Source of the DNA: JBAPUB01 sp049282455
GTDB taxonomy: Bacteria > Actinomycetota > Actinomycetes > JAHEKZ01
Length of the DNA stretch: 64,000 nt
Direction of reading: 5' to 3'
Assembly: GCA_049282455.1 (NCBI GenBank)
Contig: JBAPUB010000029.1
Span: 1 to 64,000 of the forward strand
This document shows positions 18,755 through 26,422 of this stretch, piece by piece. Within the stretch, counting starts at the first letter, position 1. Every line of letters starts with the position of its first letter. A program made the position numbers and the translations under genes. Under the pieces are notes generated by a model. That model had not been told where the DNA came from, ran no database searches, and was given only the letters and a program-made list of their open reading frames with translations.

Positions 18755-20275
18755 TCAACCCTGGCGGGCTTGCGACTTGATCCGGTTGGTGAGCTCGGTG
18801 ACCTGGTTGTAGACGCTGCGCCGTTCGGCCATCAGCTGACGGATCTTGCGGTCGGCGTGCATGACCGTCGTGTGGTCGCGGCCACCGAACTGCTGCCCGA
18901 TCTTGGGCAGCGACAGGTCGGTGAGCTCGCGGCACAGGTACATCGCGATCTGGCGGGCGTTGACCAGGACCCGCGACCGGGACGACCCGCACAGGTCGTC
19001 CATGGTGAGGCCGAAGTAGGCCGCCGTCTGGGCCATGATCAACGCCGCCGTGACCTCTGGCCCGGTGGTGTCGGGGATGAGGTCCTTCAACACGATCTCG
19101 GCGAGGGCGAGGTCGACCGGCTGCCGGTTGAGACTGGCGAACGCCGTGACCCGGATCAGGGCACCTTCGAGCTCGCGGATGTTCGTGGCGATCTTGCTGG
19201 CGATGAACTCCAACACCTCAGGAGGCGCCTGGAGCCGCTCTTGCGCAGCCTTCTTGCGCAAAATCGCGATCCTGGTCTCGAGGTCGGGCGGTTGGACGTC
19301 GGTGGTGAGCCCCCAGGTAAAACGGGTCCGCATGCGGTCCTCGAACCCCGACAGCTTCTGCGGCGAGACGTCGGACGTGATGACGATCTGCTTGTTCGCC
19401 GTGTGCAGCGTGTTGAACGTGTGGAAGAACTCCTCCTGGGTCTGGACCCGACCCTGCAGGAACTGGATGTCGTCGATGAGCAGAACATCGACGTCGCGGT
19501 ACCTGCGTTGGAAAGCCTGGGCTTTGTCGTCACGGATGGAGTTGATGAAGTCGTTGGTGAACTCCTCAGAGCTCACGTAGCGGACGCGGGTCCCGGGGTA
19601 GAGGCTTCGGGCGTAGTGACCGATGGCGTGAAGCAGGTGGGTCTTGCCCAGGCCGGAGCCGCCGTAGATGAACAGGGGGTTGTAAGCCTTGGCAGGAGCT
19701 TCCGCGACCGCGACCGAGGCTGCGTGGGCGAACCGGTTGCTGGTACCGATGACGAACGTGTCGAACGTGTACTTGGGGTTGAGCCGCGAGTCGTGGTCGA
19801 CCCGTACGCCGGGCTGCCCGGAGCCGGGCCTGGTCGCGGGCTCCTCCTTGGTGGCCACCGATCCCTCGACTCGCTGTGGAGCGTTCGGGCGGTCGGAGAA
19901 ACCGGTCGGCGCACCCGACGTACGACCGAGCCCGCCTGATGGTGGACCTTGCTCTGGACTGCTCTTTGGACCTGTCGACGCTGTGGACTCGACGTCGGGC
20001 TCGGTCACCGGCTCCTGCAGCGGCTCGACGGTGACCGCGATCCTGATGTCCCGGCCGAGCTCACGGCTGAGGACCTCGGTGACGGCTGCCCGCAGGCGTG
20101 CCTCGATGAGCTCCTTGGTGAAGTCGTTGGGTGCGGCCACCAGCACGGTGTCCTCGACCACCCCGATGGGACGGGTCAAGGTCAAGAAGGCCTGAGCCTG
20201 GGGCCCGACCTCTGCCGCCAGCGTCTCGAGCGCACGGCTCCACACGGCCGCCAGATCCGGTTCCTGGGCTACCAA
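18755..20275 (-). CDS. dnaA: Chromosomal replication initiator DnaA
   Basis: AAA+ initiator that binds DnaA boxes and opens oriC. Of 506 residues, 1-85 are domain I, about 86-165 a flexible linker, then domain III with Walker A GGSGLGKT (205-212), Walker B LLIDDIQFLQG and sensor motifs, and domain IV with the DNA-binding signature GGRDHTTVMHADRKIRQL. The start is doubtful: the frame is open only back to TTG 20275 after an in-frame TGA, and that TTG has no clear ribosome site. GTG at 20245 is inside domain I. An ATG at 20301 with GGAG seven bases upstream is out of frame by two bases because of an 11-bp tandem repeat (see repeat entry). Confidence 0.97.
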   Translation of the reverse strand: MVAQEPDLAAVWSRALETLAAEVGPQAQAFLTLTRPIGVVEDTVLVAAPNDFTKELIEARLRAAVTEVLSRELGRDIRIAVTVEPLQEPVTEPDVESTASTGPKSSPEQGPPSGGLGRTSGAPTGFSDRPNAPQRVEGSVATKEEPATRPGSGQPGVRVDHDSRLNPKYTFDTFVIGTSNRFAHAASVAVAEAPAKAYNPLFIYGGSGLGKTHLLHAIGHYARSLYPGTRVRYVSSEEFTNDFINSIRDDKAQAFQRRYRDVDVLLIDDIQFLQGRVQTQEEFFHTFNTLHTANKQIVITSDVSPQKLSGFEDRMRTRFTWGLTTDVQPPDLETRIAILRKKAAQERLQAPPEVLEFIASKIATNIRELEGALIRVTAFASLNRQPVDLALAEIVLKDLIPDTTGPEVTAALIMAQTAAYFGLTMDDLCGSSRSRVLVNARQIAMYLCRELTDLSLPKIGQQFGGRDHTTVMHADRKIRQLMAERRSVYNQVTELTNRIKSQARQG

Positions 20276-20303
20276 CTGGTCACCAACTCGTCACCAACCA
20301 TCC
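20271..20303. repeat. Three tandem 11-bp units overlapping the dnaA start
   Basis: Plus-strand units ACCAACTGGTC (20271-20281), ACCAACTCGTC (20282-20292) and ACCAACCATCC (20293-20303). The minus-strand ATG at 20301 reads ten codons (MVGDELVTSW) and stops at TAG 20271-20269, overlapping the TTG used for dnaA. Removing one 11-bp unit would place that ATG in frame with dnaA five codons upstream of the TTG. Confidence 0.9.
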
Positions 20304-20319
20304 TTTCGCTCCAGGTGGC

Positions 20320-20442
20320 TGGTCCACATGGCTGTCCACAAGGTGTGGAGGCGGTTGACCGATCCGGAAACCCGTAACCGATCCGCCGTCCGGGCGCGGA
20401 CGCTACCCACTTGGAGCTCCCGCCGTCCAGCGGTTGTCCACA
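20320..20442. promoter_or_regulatory. DnaA boxes upstream of dnaA
   Basis: Three plus-strand 9-mers: TGGTCCACA (20320-20328), CTGTCCACA (20332-20340) and a perfect TTGTCCACA (20434-20442). The first two are 12 bp apart. The perfect box abuts the -35 side of a candidate dnaA promoter, which suggests autoregulation by DnaA or an extension of the origin into this gap. Confidence 0.7.
20400..20429 (-). promoter_or_regulatory. Candidate dnaA promoter
   Basis: On the minus strand TGGACG (20429-20424) and TAGCGT (20405-20400) are 18 bp apart. It would give a leader of roughly 120 nt containing two DnaA boxes and the 11-bp repeats. Pattern-based only. Confidence 0.35.
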
Positions 20443-20556
20443 TCCTGCCCCACTCCCTGGGTGTGTCGTCGGCCGGGTCCTGGGTGAGCGCGTGACACGA
20501 TGAGAGGTTCAGCGGACGGATACGGACCCGACGATGACCGGGATCGGGCCTCCGGT

Positions 20557-20586
20557 TTGACCGGGGGCGCCCGCAGTTCGTACCGT
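20557..20586 (+). promoter_or_regulatory. Candidate rpmH promoter
   Basis: TTGACC (20557-20562) and TACCGT (20581-20586) with an 18-bp spacer form one of the best vegetative-type promoters in the window. It points to rpmH, giving a leader of about 240 nt. The spacer overlaps the first copy of a 13-bp direct repeat. Confidence 0.5.
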
Positions 20587-20658
20587 AGGGCGCCCGCAGT
20601 GCGTCCAGGCTGTGCTCAGGTGGCTCCCGGGTGATACCCGAGCAGTGCCCGAGCAGTG
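20565..20658. repeat. Direct repeats in the dnaA-rpmH gap
   Basis: Two families are seen. GGGCGCCCGCAGT occurs at 20565-20577 and 20588-20600 (23-bp period), flanking the candidate rpmH -10. CCCGAGCAGTG occurs at 20637-20647 and 20648-20658, followed by a partial copy. Apart from these, the DnaA boxes and the promoters, the 556-bp gap 20276-20831 shows no gene. Confidence 0.8.
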
Positions 20659-20831
20659 CCCGAGCCGGATCTGGCCTCGCTGCAGGATGATCTTCGGACA
20701 CCGTCGCATGCCTGCGCCCCCGCCCCCGCGGGACGTCGTCGGCGTCCGGTGGTGCCCGAAGCCCGACCGGTCGGTGCCTGGGTGGCGCTCGACCGTCAGC
20801 ACCTCGACCCGAGCTTCTGGAGCGAATCCCC

Positions 20832-20969
20832 GTGAGCAAGCGCACCTTTCAGCCGAACACCCGTCGCCGGGCCAAGACCCACGGATTCCGGTTGCGGATG
20901 CGCACCCGGGCCGGTCGCTCGATCCTGTCGGCTCGCCGCCGTAGGGGTCGGGCTCGTCTGTCGGCCTGA
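20832..20969 (+). CDS. rpmH: 50S ribosomal protein L34 (bL34)
   Basis: A 45-residue very basic protein: VSKRTFQPNTRRRAKTHGFR at the start, then RMRTRAGRSILSARRRRGR. This is the universal L34 pattern. GTG start at 20832 and stop at 20967-20969. It opens the rpmH-rnpA-yidD-yidC-jag-rsmG-parA-parB series. The purine-poor ribosome site upstream (GAGCGAATCCCC) is weak. Confidence 0.97.
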   Translation: MSKRTFQPNTRRRAKTHGFRLRMRTRAGRSILSARRRRGRARLSA

Positions 20970-20977
20970 TCTCCCTC

Positions 20978-21337
20978 GTGCTGCCCGCCGCTCACCGGAT
21001 GCGTGCGAGCGACGACTTCACCCGGGCGACCCGCCAAGGCTCCCGCGCCGGGAGCCGCTCAGTCGTCGTCCACACGGAGGTCGTTGACCCGACGCGGGTC
21101 GAGGCGCTGAACCCCACCAAGGTCGGGTTCGTCGTCGGCAAGAACGTCGGAGGCTCGGTCGTGCGACACCGGGTGGCCCGCCGACTGCGCGCCCAGGTGG
21201 CGCTACGCCTCGACCGGTGGCCGAACGGGCGGCTGGTCGTCGTGCGGGCGCTGCCGGCCGCGGCCGCGGCGACCTCGCGCCAGCTCGGCGCCGATCTGGA
21301 CTCGGCCCTGTCGCGGGCGGCCCGGGTGGCGCGATGA
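20978..21337 (+). CDS. rnpA: Ribonuclease P protein component
   Basis: Basic protein cofactor of the RNase P ribozyme, 119 residues, which helps mature tRNA 5' ends. It opens with MLPAAHRMRASDDFTRATRQG, and the RNA-binding signature region VGKNVGGSVVRHRVARRLR matches the RNR motif helix. GTG start at 20978, eight bases after rpmH. The stop overlaps the yidD start (ATGA). Confidence 0.96.
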   Translation: MLPAAHRMRASDDFTRATRQGSRAGSRSVVVHTEVVDPTRVEALNPTKVGFVVGKNVGGSVVRHRVARRLRAQVALRLDRWPNGRLVVVRALPAAAAATSRQLGADLDSALSRAARVAR

Positions 21338-21699
21338 ACGTCCTGCAGACGCTCACCTGGCCCCTTCGGGTGCCGGTACGCCTGGTCGTGCTGGGGCTGA
21401 TCTGGTTCTACCGCGCCTGCATCACTCCGTGGACGCCGCAGACCTGCCGCTACTACCCGAGCTGCTCGGCCTACGCCGAGCAGGCCATCCGCAGGCACGG
21501 GTTGGTGAAGGGTGGCTGGCTGGCCGTCCGGAGGTTGGCTCGCTGCCACCCGTGGGCACCGGGCGGCGTCGACCACGTGCCGAGTGCGGGAGGGGTCAGC
21601 CATGCGCACCCACCAGGCGACGCCACCGCTTCAACGGTCTTGACCTCAGCTGTGACCTCAGGGTCGCCGGCTGCACCCTCGACCTCGACAGGAGCCTGA
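21334..21699 (+). CDS. yidD: Membrane protein insertion efficiency factor YidD
   Basis: A 121-residue protein of the YidD family, which assists YidC-dependent membrane insertion. It has the amphipathic N-terminal helix, then YRACITPWTPQTCRYYPSCS, the cysteine-rich family core, and GWLAVRRLARCHPW with a trailing HPWAPGGVD. The last 35 residues are an unconserved tail. ATG 21334 overlaps the rnpA stop; longer upstream frames overlap rnpA and are rejected. Confidence 0.95.
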   Translation: MNVLQTLTWPLRVPVRLVVLGLIWFYRACITPWTPQTCRYYPSCSAYAEQAIRRHGLVKGGWLAVRRLARCHPWAPGGVDHVPSAGGVSHAHPPGDATASTVLTSAVTSGSPAAPSTSTGA

Positions 21700-21702
21700 C
21701 TC

Positions 21703-22758
21703 GTGTCCTTCCTCAACCCCCTCTACTACGCCGTGTCGTGGGTGCTGGTCGAGTTCCACGCGTTCTGGAGCCTGTTCGTCCCGGCGACCAGCGGGCTGGC
21801 CTGGGTGCTGTCGATCATGGGCCTGGTCGTGGTCATCCGGATCCTGCTGATCCCCCTGTTCGTCAAGCAGATCAAGGCCCAGCGCGGACTTCAGATGCTG
21901 CAGCCGCACATCAAGGAGATCCAGAAGAAGTACAAGGACGACAAGCAGAAGCAGCAGGAAGAGCTGATGAAGCTCTACCGCGAGACGGGCACGAACCCGC
22001 TGGCGTCGTGCCTGCCGATCATCTTGCAGATGCCGATCTTCTTCGCCCTGTTCCACGTGCTCAACGTGGGAGTCAAGGGCGGCCAGGGAGTCGGCCCGTT
22101 GACCCAGGAGCTGGCGATCCAGGCCGGTCAGGCGACGTTCCTGGGCGCTCCGCTCGACGCCACGTTCTTGACCAGCCCGGCCGACCTCGGCGGTGCCAAC
22201 CCGCTGAACGTCAAGATCGTGACGCTCACCCTGATCGCGCTGATGACCTTGACCACCTTCATCACCCAGCGTCAGCTGATGGTCAAGAACATGCCTTCGG
22301 GGGCGGACAACCCGATGGCCCAGCAGCAGAAGATCCTGCTGTACGCCTACCCGGTGATGTTCGCCTTCTTCGGCATCAACTTCCCGGTCGGTGTCCTGGT
22401 CTACTGGCTGACCACCAACCTGTGGTCGATGGGGCAGCAGTTCTACGTGATCCGGCGAAACCCGGCACCGGGCAGTCCGGCCTGGGAGGAGCTGCAGGAG
22501 CGCAAGCGCACCAAGGGTGTCGACCAGGGGCCCACGGGCGCGGCGTCGGCAGACACGGTGGTGGAGACCGAGCCCCCCAGGCCGCAGCGCCAGCAGCCCA
22601 AGCGCCAGCCACGCAGTCAACGCAAGGGCGGTGCGGCCAAACCCGACCCCAAGACCCCGGGGACCGCTGCCGAGAGCCGATCCGCCGACCAAACGACCGA
22701 CGACGCCCCGGTCGGACCAGACCCCGAGCCGGAGTCCCCGGCTGCCACCAAGGAGTGA
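21703..22758 (+). CDS. yidC: Membrane protein insertase YidC/Oxa1
   Basis: Insertase for membrane proteins, 351 residues. Five membrane segments are visible, starting with AFWSLFVP...LAWVLSIMGLVVVIRILLIPL. The amphipathic region QMLQPHIKEIQKKYKDDKQKQQEE is typical, as is the conserved helix PLASCLPIILQMPIFFALF. An additional hydrophilic loop between segments 2 and 3 is usual in actinobacteria. The 80-residue C-terminal tail is basic, rich in Gln, Arg, Lys and Pro and probably binds ribosomes. GTG start four bases after the yidD stop. Confidence 0.96.
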   Translation: MSFLNPLYYAVSWVLVEFHAFWSLFVPATSGLAWVLSIMGLVVVIRILLIPLFVKQIKAQRGLQMLQPHIKEIQKKYKDDKQKQQEELMKLYRETGTNPLASCLPIILQMPIFFALFHVLNVGVKGGQGVGPLTQELAIQAGQATFLGAPLDATFLTSPADLGGANPLNVKIVTLTLIALMTLTTFITQRQLMVKNMPSGADNPMAQQQKILLYAYPVMFAFFGINFPVGVLVYWLTTNLWSMGQQFYVIRRNPAPGSPAWEELQERKRTKGVDQGPTGAASADTVVETEPPRPQRQQPKRQPRSQRKGGAAKPDPKTPGTAAESRSADQTTDDAPVGPDPEPESPAATKE

Positions 22759-22765
22759 CGAGCCA

Positions 22766-23365
22766 GTGACTGAGCACGCAGCCACCGTTGACCGTGATGA
22801 CACCGCCCCCGTCGAGCCGGCGGACCCCAGTGAAGAGAGCGCAGTGGAGTCCCCAGTGGAGTCCCCAGTGGAGTCCCCAGAGGAGTCCGAGGGGCCGGCC
22901 AAGTCCCCCACGGCCGACCTCGAAGCCGAAGGTGACATCGCGGCCGACTACCTCGAGGGCCTGCTGGACATCGCCGACCTCGACGGCGACATCGACCTGG
23001 ACGTCGAAGGCGACCGGGCCATGGTCTCCCTCGTCGGAGGTGACCTGTCCGTGCTCGTCGGCCCCGAAGGCCGGGTGCTCGACGCGCTGCAGGAGCTCAC
23101 CCGGCTGGCCGTGCTGCGTGAGTCCGGTCACCGGAGCCGATTGATGCTGGACATTGACGGTTTCCGGGCCGCGCGCCGGGCCGCGCTGACCGAGCAGGGT
23201 CGAGAGGCCGCCGACACGGTGAAGTCCACCGGGGAGCCCGTCCGGCTCGAGCCGATGACTCCGTTCGAGCGCAAGGTCGTCCATGACGCCGTGGCCGCGG
23301 CCGGCCTCCGCTCGGAGTCCGAGGGTGAGGAGCCCCAGCGTCGCGTCGTCGTCCTGCCGGCCTGA
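22766..23365 (+). CDS. jag: Jag/KhpB RNA-binding protein (KH and R3H domains)
   Basis: A 199-residue cytoplasmic RNA-binding protein. The N-terminal 50 residues are acidic and include VESP repeats. A KH domain follows, with its GxxG-type loop GPEG in LSVLVGPEGRVLDALQEL, and then an R3H domain around PMTPFERKVVHDAVAAAG. KhpB proteins partner KhpA and affect cell elongation in Gram-positives. GTG 22766 follows AAGGAG at 22750-22755, which overlaps the yidC stop. Upstream in-frame starts lie inside yidC and were rejected. Confidence 0.93.
   Translation: MTEHAATVDRDDTAPVEPADPSEESAVESPVESPVESPEESEGPAKSPTADLEAEGDIAADYLEGLLDIADLDGDIDLDVEGDRAMVSLVGGDLSVLVGPEGRVLDALQELTRLAVLRESGHRSRLMLDIDGFRAARRAALTEQGREAADTVKSTGEPVRLEPMTPFERKVVHDAVAAAGLRSESEGEEPQRRVVVLPA
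22842..22889. repeat. 12-bp tandem repeats in jag
   Basis: Unit CAGTGGAGTCCC at 22842-22853, 22854-22865 and 22866-22877, with a degenerate fourth copy to 22889. It encodes repeated VESP tetrapeptides in the acidic N-terminus and is in frame. Confidence 0.9.
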
Positions 23366-23369
23366 GGGG

Positions 23370-24131
23370 GTGACCGGCGTTTCACGTGAAACGCCCGAGC
23401 CACCTGTCGAGGCGGCCGCGGTGTTCGGGACTGCCCTGCCCCGCGCACGTCGCTTCGCCGAGCTGCTGGCCGGCCCCGCGGTGGAGCGTGGCCTGATCGG
23501 CCCCCGCGAGGTGCCCCGGCTGTGGGAGCGCCACCTGCTCAACTGCGCCGCCTTGGCTCCGGTGGCTGACGAGGTGCTGGCCGGGTCCGGTCGTCTCAGT
23601 AGCCCGACCTTGGCCCCGCGGGTGGTCGACCTCGGCTCGGGGGCCGGGCTCCCCGGAGTGGTCGTGGCCCTGCTGCGGCCGACTTGGCAGGTGGTGCTGC
23701 TCGAGCCGATGCTGCGGCGGACCACTTTCCTGTCCGAGGTCGTGGCCGAGCTCGGGCTGGCCTCAGCGTCGGTGCTGCGCGGCCGGGCCGACGACCCCCC
23801 GGTGCGCCGTCAGCTGCGCGAGACCGGGCCGGTCGACCTGGTCGTGGCGCGAGCGGTGGCGCCGCTCGACCGGCTCAGCGGGTGGGCGCTGCCCCTGTTG
23901 GCGCCCGGTGGCAGCCTGCTGGCCCTCAAGGGCGAGAATGCGGCGTCGGAGTTGACGGCGGCAGCATCGACCCTGCACCGTCTGCACAGCACCGGGTCTC
24001 GGATCTGGCAGCTGCCCGGCCAGGCGAGCCGGGTGGTCCAGGTCGTGGCGGCCGGGCTGGCTGAGGATGCGGGTCCCAGCAAACGGCCCGTCGGTGCACC
24101 GACCGACAGCGCGGAAGGGAAGGCCCGATGA
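23370..24131 (+). CDS. rsmG: 16S rRNA (guanine-527-N7)-methyltransferase RsmG
   Basis: SAM-dependent methyltransferase of the 530 loop of 16S rRNA; loss gives low-level streptomycin resistance in several bacteria. The product is 253 residues. Motif I is VVDLGSGAGLPGVVVALL and the post-I acidic motif VLLEPMLRRTTFL. The GTG start at 23370 lies four bases after the jag stop. Codons 4-8 (VSRET) contain a parS site. The stop overlaps the parA ATG. Longer in-frame starts sit inside jag and were rejected. Confidence 0.95.
   Translation: MTGVSRETPEPPVEAAAVFGTALPRARRFAELLAGPAVERGLIGPREVPRLWERHLLNCAALAPVADEVLAGSGRLSSPTLAPRVVDLGSGAGLPGVVVALLRPTWQVVLLEPMLRRTTFLSEVVAELGLASASVLRGRADDPPVRRQLRETGPVDLVVARAVAPLDRLSGWALPLLAPGGSLLALKGENAASELTAAASTLHRLHSTGSRIWQLPGQASRVVQVVAAGLAEDAGPSKRPVGAPTDSAEGKAR
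23376..23395. other. parS site 1 (ParB centromere), inside rsmG
   Basis: The 20-bp perfect palindrome GGCGTTTCACGTGAAACGCC contains the actinobacterial parS core GTTTCACGTGAAAC (23379-23392). It is next to parA/parB and near oriC, as expected for ParB nucleation. Confidence 0.95.
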
Positions 24132-25177
24132 CCGACCCGGAGCTGCCCGAGACCCCTCCAGCCCATGAACCCGGAACGGTTGAGATTCCCTTGCGCTACG
24201 CGACTGCGGACGATGCCCCGGCCGAGGCCGACCACGGAGATGTTTCACGTGAAACGGCGCCTTGGAACGAGGACACGCCCATCGCGACGGCGGCAGCCAC
24301 GGCTGTCGCCGTGCTGGGCCGTGACGCCGGGGAGCTCCCCAGACCCCTGAAGCCGCGGGTGATCACGGTGGCCAACCAGAAGGGGGGCGTCGGCAAGACG
24401 ACCACGACCGTGAACCTGGCGGCCGCCCTGTCCCTGCACGGACTGCGGGTGCTCGTCATCGACCTCGACCCGCAGGGCAACGCATCGACCGCGTTGGCCG
24501 TGGCCCACCACGCCGACGTCCCGAGCATCTACGACGTGCTGATCGAGGGACGCCCACTGGCCGAGGTGGTGGCCCCGGTCGAGGCGATCCCGGACCTGTG
24601 GTGCGCCCCGGCGACCATCGACCTGGCCGGGGCAGAGATCGAGCTGGTCTCGATGGTCGCGCGGGAGACCAGGCTGAACCGGGCACTCGCGGCCTTCCTG
24701 GACGACCAGGCACGCAGCCCTGAGGGTGGGATCGACTACGTCCTGATCGACTGCCCGCCCTCGCTGGGGCTGCTCACGGTCAACGCCTTCGTCGCCGCGC
24801 GGGAGGTCCTGATCCCGATCCAGTGCGAGTACTACGCGCTGGAGGGCCTGGGCCAGCTGCTGCGCAGCGTCGACCTCGTCCAGGCCCATCTGAACCCGGC
24901 CCTGCAGGTGTCGACCATCCTGCTGACGATGCACGACGCCCGGACCCGGCTGGCCGCCCAGGTGGCCGATGAGGTGCGGACCCACTTCGGGTCGGTCGTG
25001 CTGCGTGCCGCAATTCCCCGCTCGGTCCGCGTGTCGGAAGCCCCGAGCTACGCCCAGACCGTGCTGACATACGACCCAGGGTCCAGTGGGGCGCTGTCCT
25101 ACCTGGATGCCGCTCGAGAGCTGGCGCTGCGCGCCGCCCCCGGGGCGGGCGGGCATGAGTCGGAGGTGGCGCGATGA
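24128..25177 (+). CDS. parA: Chromosome partitioning ATPase ParA (Soj)
   Basis: A 349-residue deviant Walker ATPase that moves ParB-parS complexes after replication. The Walker A is KGGVGKTTTTVN, with switch motifs VIDLDPQGNAS and LIDCPPSLGLLT. About 75 residues precede the ATPase domain, longer than many ParA proteins, and include codons for a second parS site. ATG 24128 overlaps the rsmG stop; the C-terminus overlaps parB (ATGA). Confidence 0.97.
   Translation: MTDPELPETPPAHEPGTVEIPLRYATADDAPAEADHGDVSRETAPWNEDTPIATAAATAVAVLGRDAGELPRPLKPRVITVANQKGGVGKTTTTVNLAAALSLHGLRVLVIDLDPQGNASTALAVAHHADVPSIYDVLIEGRPLAEVVAPVEAIPDLWCAPATIDLAGAEIELVSMVARETRLNRALAAFLDDQARSPEGGIDYVLIDCPPSLGLLTVNAFVAAREVLIPIQCEYYALEGLGQLLRSVDLVQAHLNPALQVSTILLTMHDARTRLAAQVADEVRTHFGSVVLRAAIPRSVRVSEAPSYAQTVLTYDPGSSGALSYLDAARELALRAAPGAGGHESEVAR
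24241..24256. other. parS site 2, inside parA
   Basis: TGTTTCACGTGAAACG carries the same 14-bp core GTTTCACGTGAAAC (24242-24255) as site 1. It is read in the same codon phase, so both sites encode VSRET. Confidence 0.95.
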
Positions 25178-26238
25178 CCGAGAAGCGACGAGGGCTCGGA
25201 AAGGGCCTGGGGGCGCTCATCCCCACCCAGCCCCGAGTCGACGAGGGCCCGTCGGTGTCGGTCGACCTGACCCGGCCGGCCCGCACCCTGCCCCCGCGCG
25301 GGGTCGACGCCGTCCTGGACGCGGCGGACACCGTCAACGACGCCCACGTCGCCCGGGTTGCCGACGCTGACTCAGCGGCGCTCACCGCGCACTACGCCGA
25401 GCTTCCCCTGGCCTCGATCGTGCCCAACCCCCGGCAGCCCCGCCAGGTCTTCGACGAGGAGGCCCTGGCCGAGCTGGTCCACTCGCTGCGCGAGATCGGG
25501 CTGCTCCAGCCGATCGTGGTGCGTCCGGTGGGAGCTGGCCGCTACGAGCTGGTGGCCGGTGAACGACGCTGGCGTGCGGCCGAGCAGGCCGGGTTCGAGC
25601 TGATCCCGGCGATCGTTCGCGAGACGGCCGACGACGTCTTGCTGAGGGACGCCCTGCTGGAGAACCTGCACCGGGCCCAGCTCAACCCGCTGGAGGAGGC
25701 TGCGGCCTACGACCAGCTCCTGAAGGACTTCGGGTGCACCCAGGACGAGCTGGCCACCCGGATCGGCCGATCGCGGCCCCAGGTGTCGAACACCTTGCGC
25801 CTGCTCCGGCTCCCGACCCCGGTGCAGCGCCGAGTCGCCGCGGGCGTGCTGTCCGCGGGCCATGCCCGGGCACTGCTGGCCCTGCCGGACTCCGCGGCGA
25901 TGGAGCGGATGGCCAGCCGCGTCGTCGCCGAGGGCCTGTCGGTACGCACGGTCGAGGAACTAGTCGCTCTCGGTGACGACGAATCGGACAAATCATCTGA
26001 AATAGGACGACGAAGGACGGCGAAAGTCCAGACGCCTGCGCTGGCGGACCTTGCCGAGGCGCTGAGTGACGCTCTGGAGACCCGGGTCCAGGTCAGCCTG
26101 GGCCGGCGCAAGGGGACGCTGTCGATCGACTTCGCCACCGTCGACGACCTCGAACGGATCGTCGAGCTCATCGCTCCAGCTGCGGCCGAGCAGCTGCGGG
26201 GGGCGGGCTCGGCACCGGCTGCAACCTCGCCGCGGTGA
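25174..26238 (+). CDS. parB: Chromosome partitioning protein ParB (CTP-dependent clamp)
   Basis: A 354-residue ParB that binds parS, spreads as a CTP-dependent clamp and recruits condensin. It starts with KRRGLGKGLGALIP, the ParA-stimulating peptide. The CTP-binding motifs include GERRWRAAEQAG and ENLHRAQLNPLEEA, followed by the helix-turn-helix TQDELATRIGRSRPQVSNTLRLL. The C-terminal dimerisation domain follows (about 300-340). Coupled to parA by ATGA and to the next small gene by GTGA. Confidence 0.97.
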   Translation: MTEKRRGLGKGLGALIPTQPRVDEGPSVSVDLTRPARTLPPRGVDAVLDAADTVNDAHVARVADADSAALTAHYAELPLASIVPNPRQPRQVFDEEALAELVHSLREIGLLQPIVVRPVGAGRYELVAGERRWRAAEQAGFELIPAIVRETADDVLLRDALLENLHRAQLNPLEEAAAYDQLLKDFGCTQDELATRIGRSRPQVSNTLRLLRLPTPVQRRVAAGVLSAGHARALLALPDSAAMERMASRVVAEGLSVRTVEELVALGDDESDKSSEIGRRRTAKVQTPALADLAEALSDALETRVQVSLGRRKGTLSIDFATVDDLERIVELIAPAAAEQLRGAGSAPAATSPR

Positions 26239-26387
26239 GGGGCCTGCGCTGGGCCGTGGCCGGCTTCGGCCTCGGCGTGCTCGCCGCGTTTGCCGTGTCC
26301 CTGCTAAGGCGTCGTCGGCTCGTTCCTACCACCGGCTACGTCCCGCCGGTGGCCGCGACCGGCCCGCACGCGGTCCCGCCTGGCTGA
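26235..26387 (+). CDS. Small membrane protein coupled to parB
   Basis: A 50-residue reading frame starting at the GTG that overlaps the parB stop. It encodes one hydrophobic segment (WAVAGFGLGVLAAFAVSLL, residues 6-24), a basic cluster RRRR at 25-28, and a Pro/Val-rich tail. A positive-inside reading puts the tail in the cytoplasm. The stop-start overlap and clean hydrophobic helix support a real gene. I recognise no family. Membrane tethering near the ParB complex is only a suggestion from context. Confidence 0.55.
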   Translation: MRGLRWAVAGFGLGVLAAFAVSLLRRRRLVPTTGYVPPVAATGPHAVPPG

Positions 26388-26397
26388 GCGGCCTGCG

Positions 26398-26422
26398 TGG
26401 CTGACCTGAGGACGCTCAGCCA
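26398..26422. terminator. Candidate hairpin between convergent parB unit and cwlM
   Basis: TGGCTGA (26398-26404) pairs with TCAGCCA (26416-26422) around an 11-nt loop. The cwlM stop lies in the right arm. It is weaker than the pknB-trpG hairpin. Confidence 0.35.

Noticed and set aside
18327..18812. Open frames in the dnaA-dnaN gap
   Set aside because: No ribosome sites or family features; the region fits oriC better.
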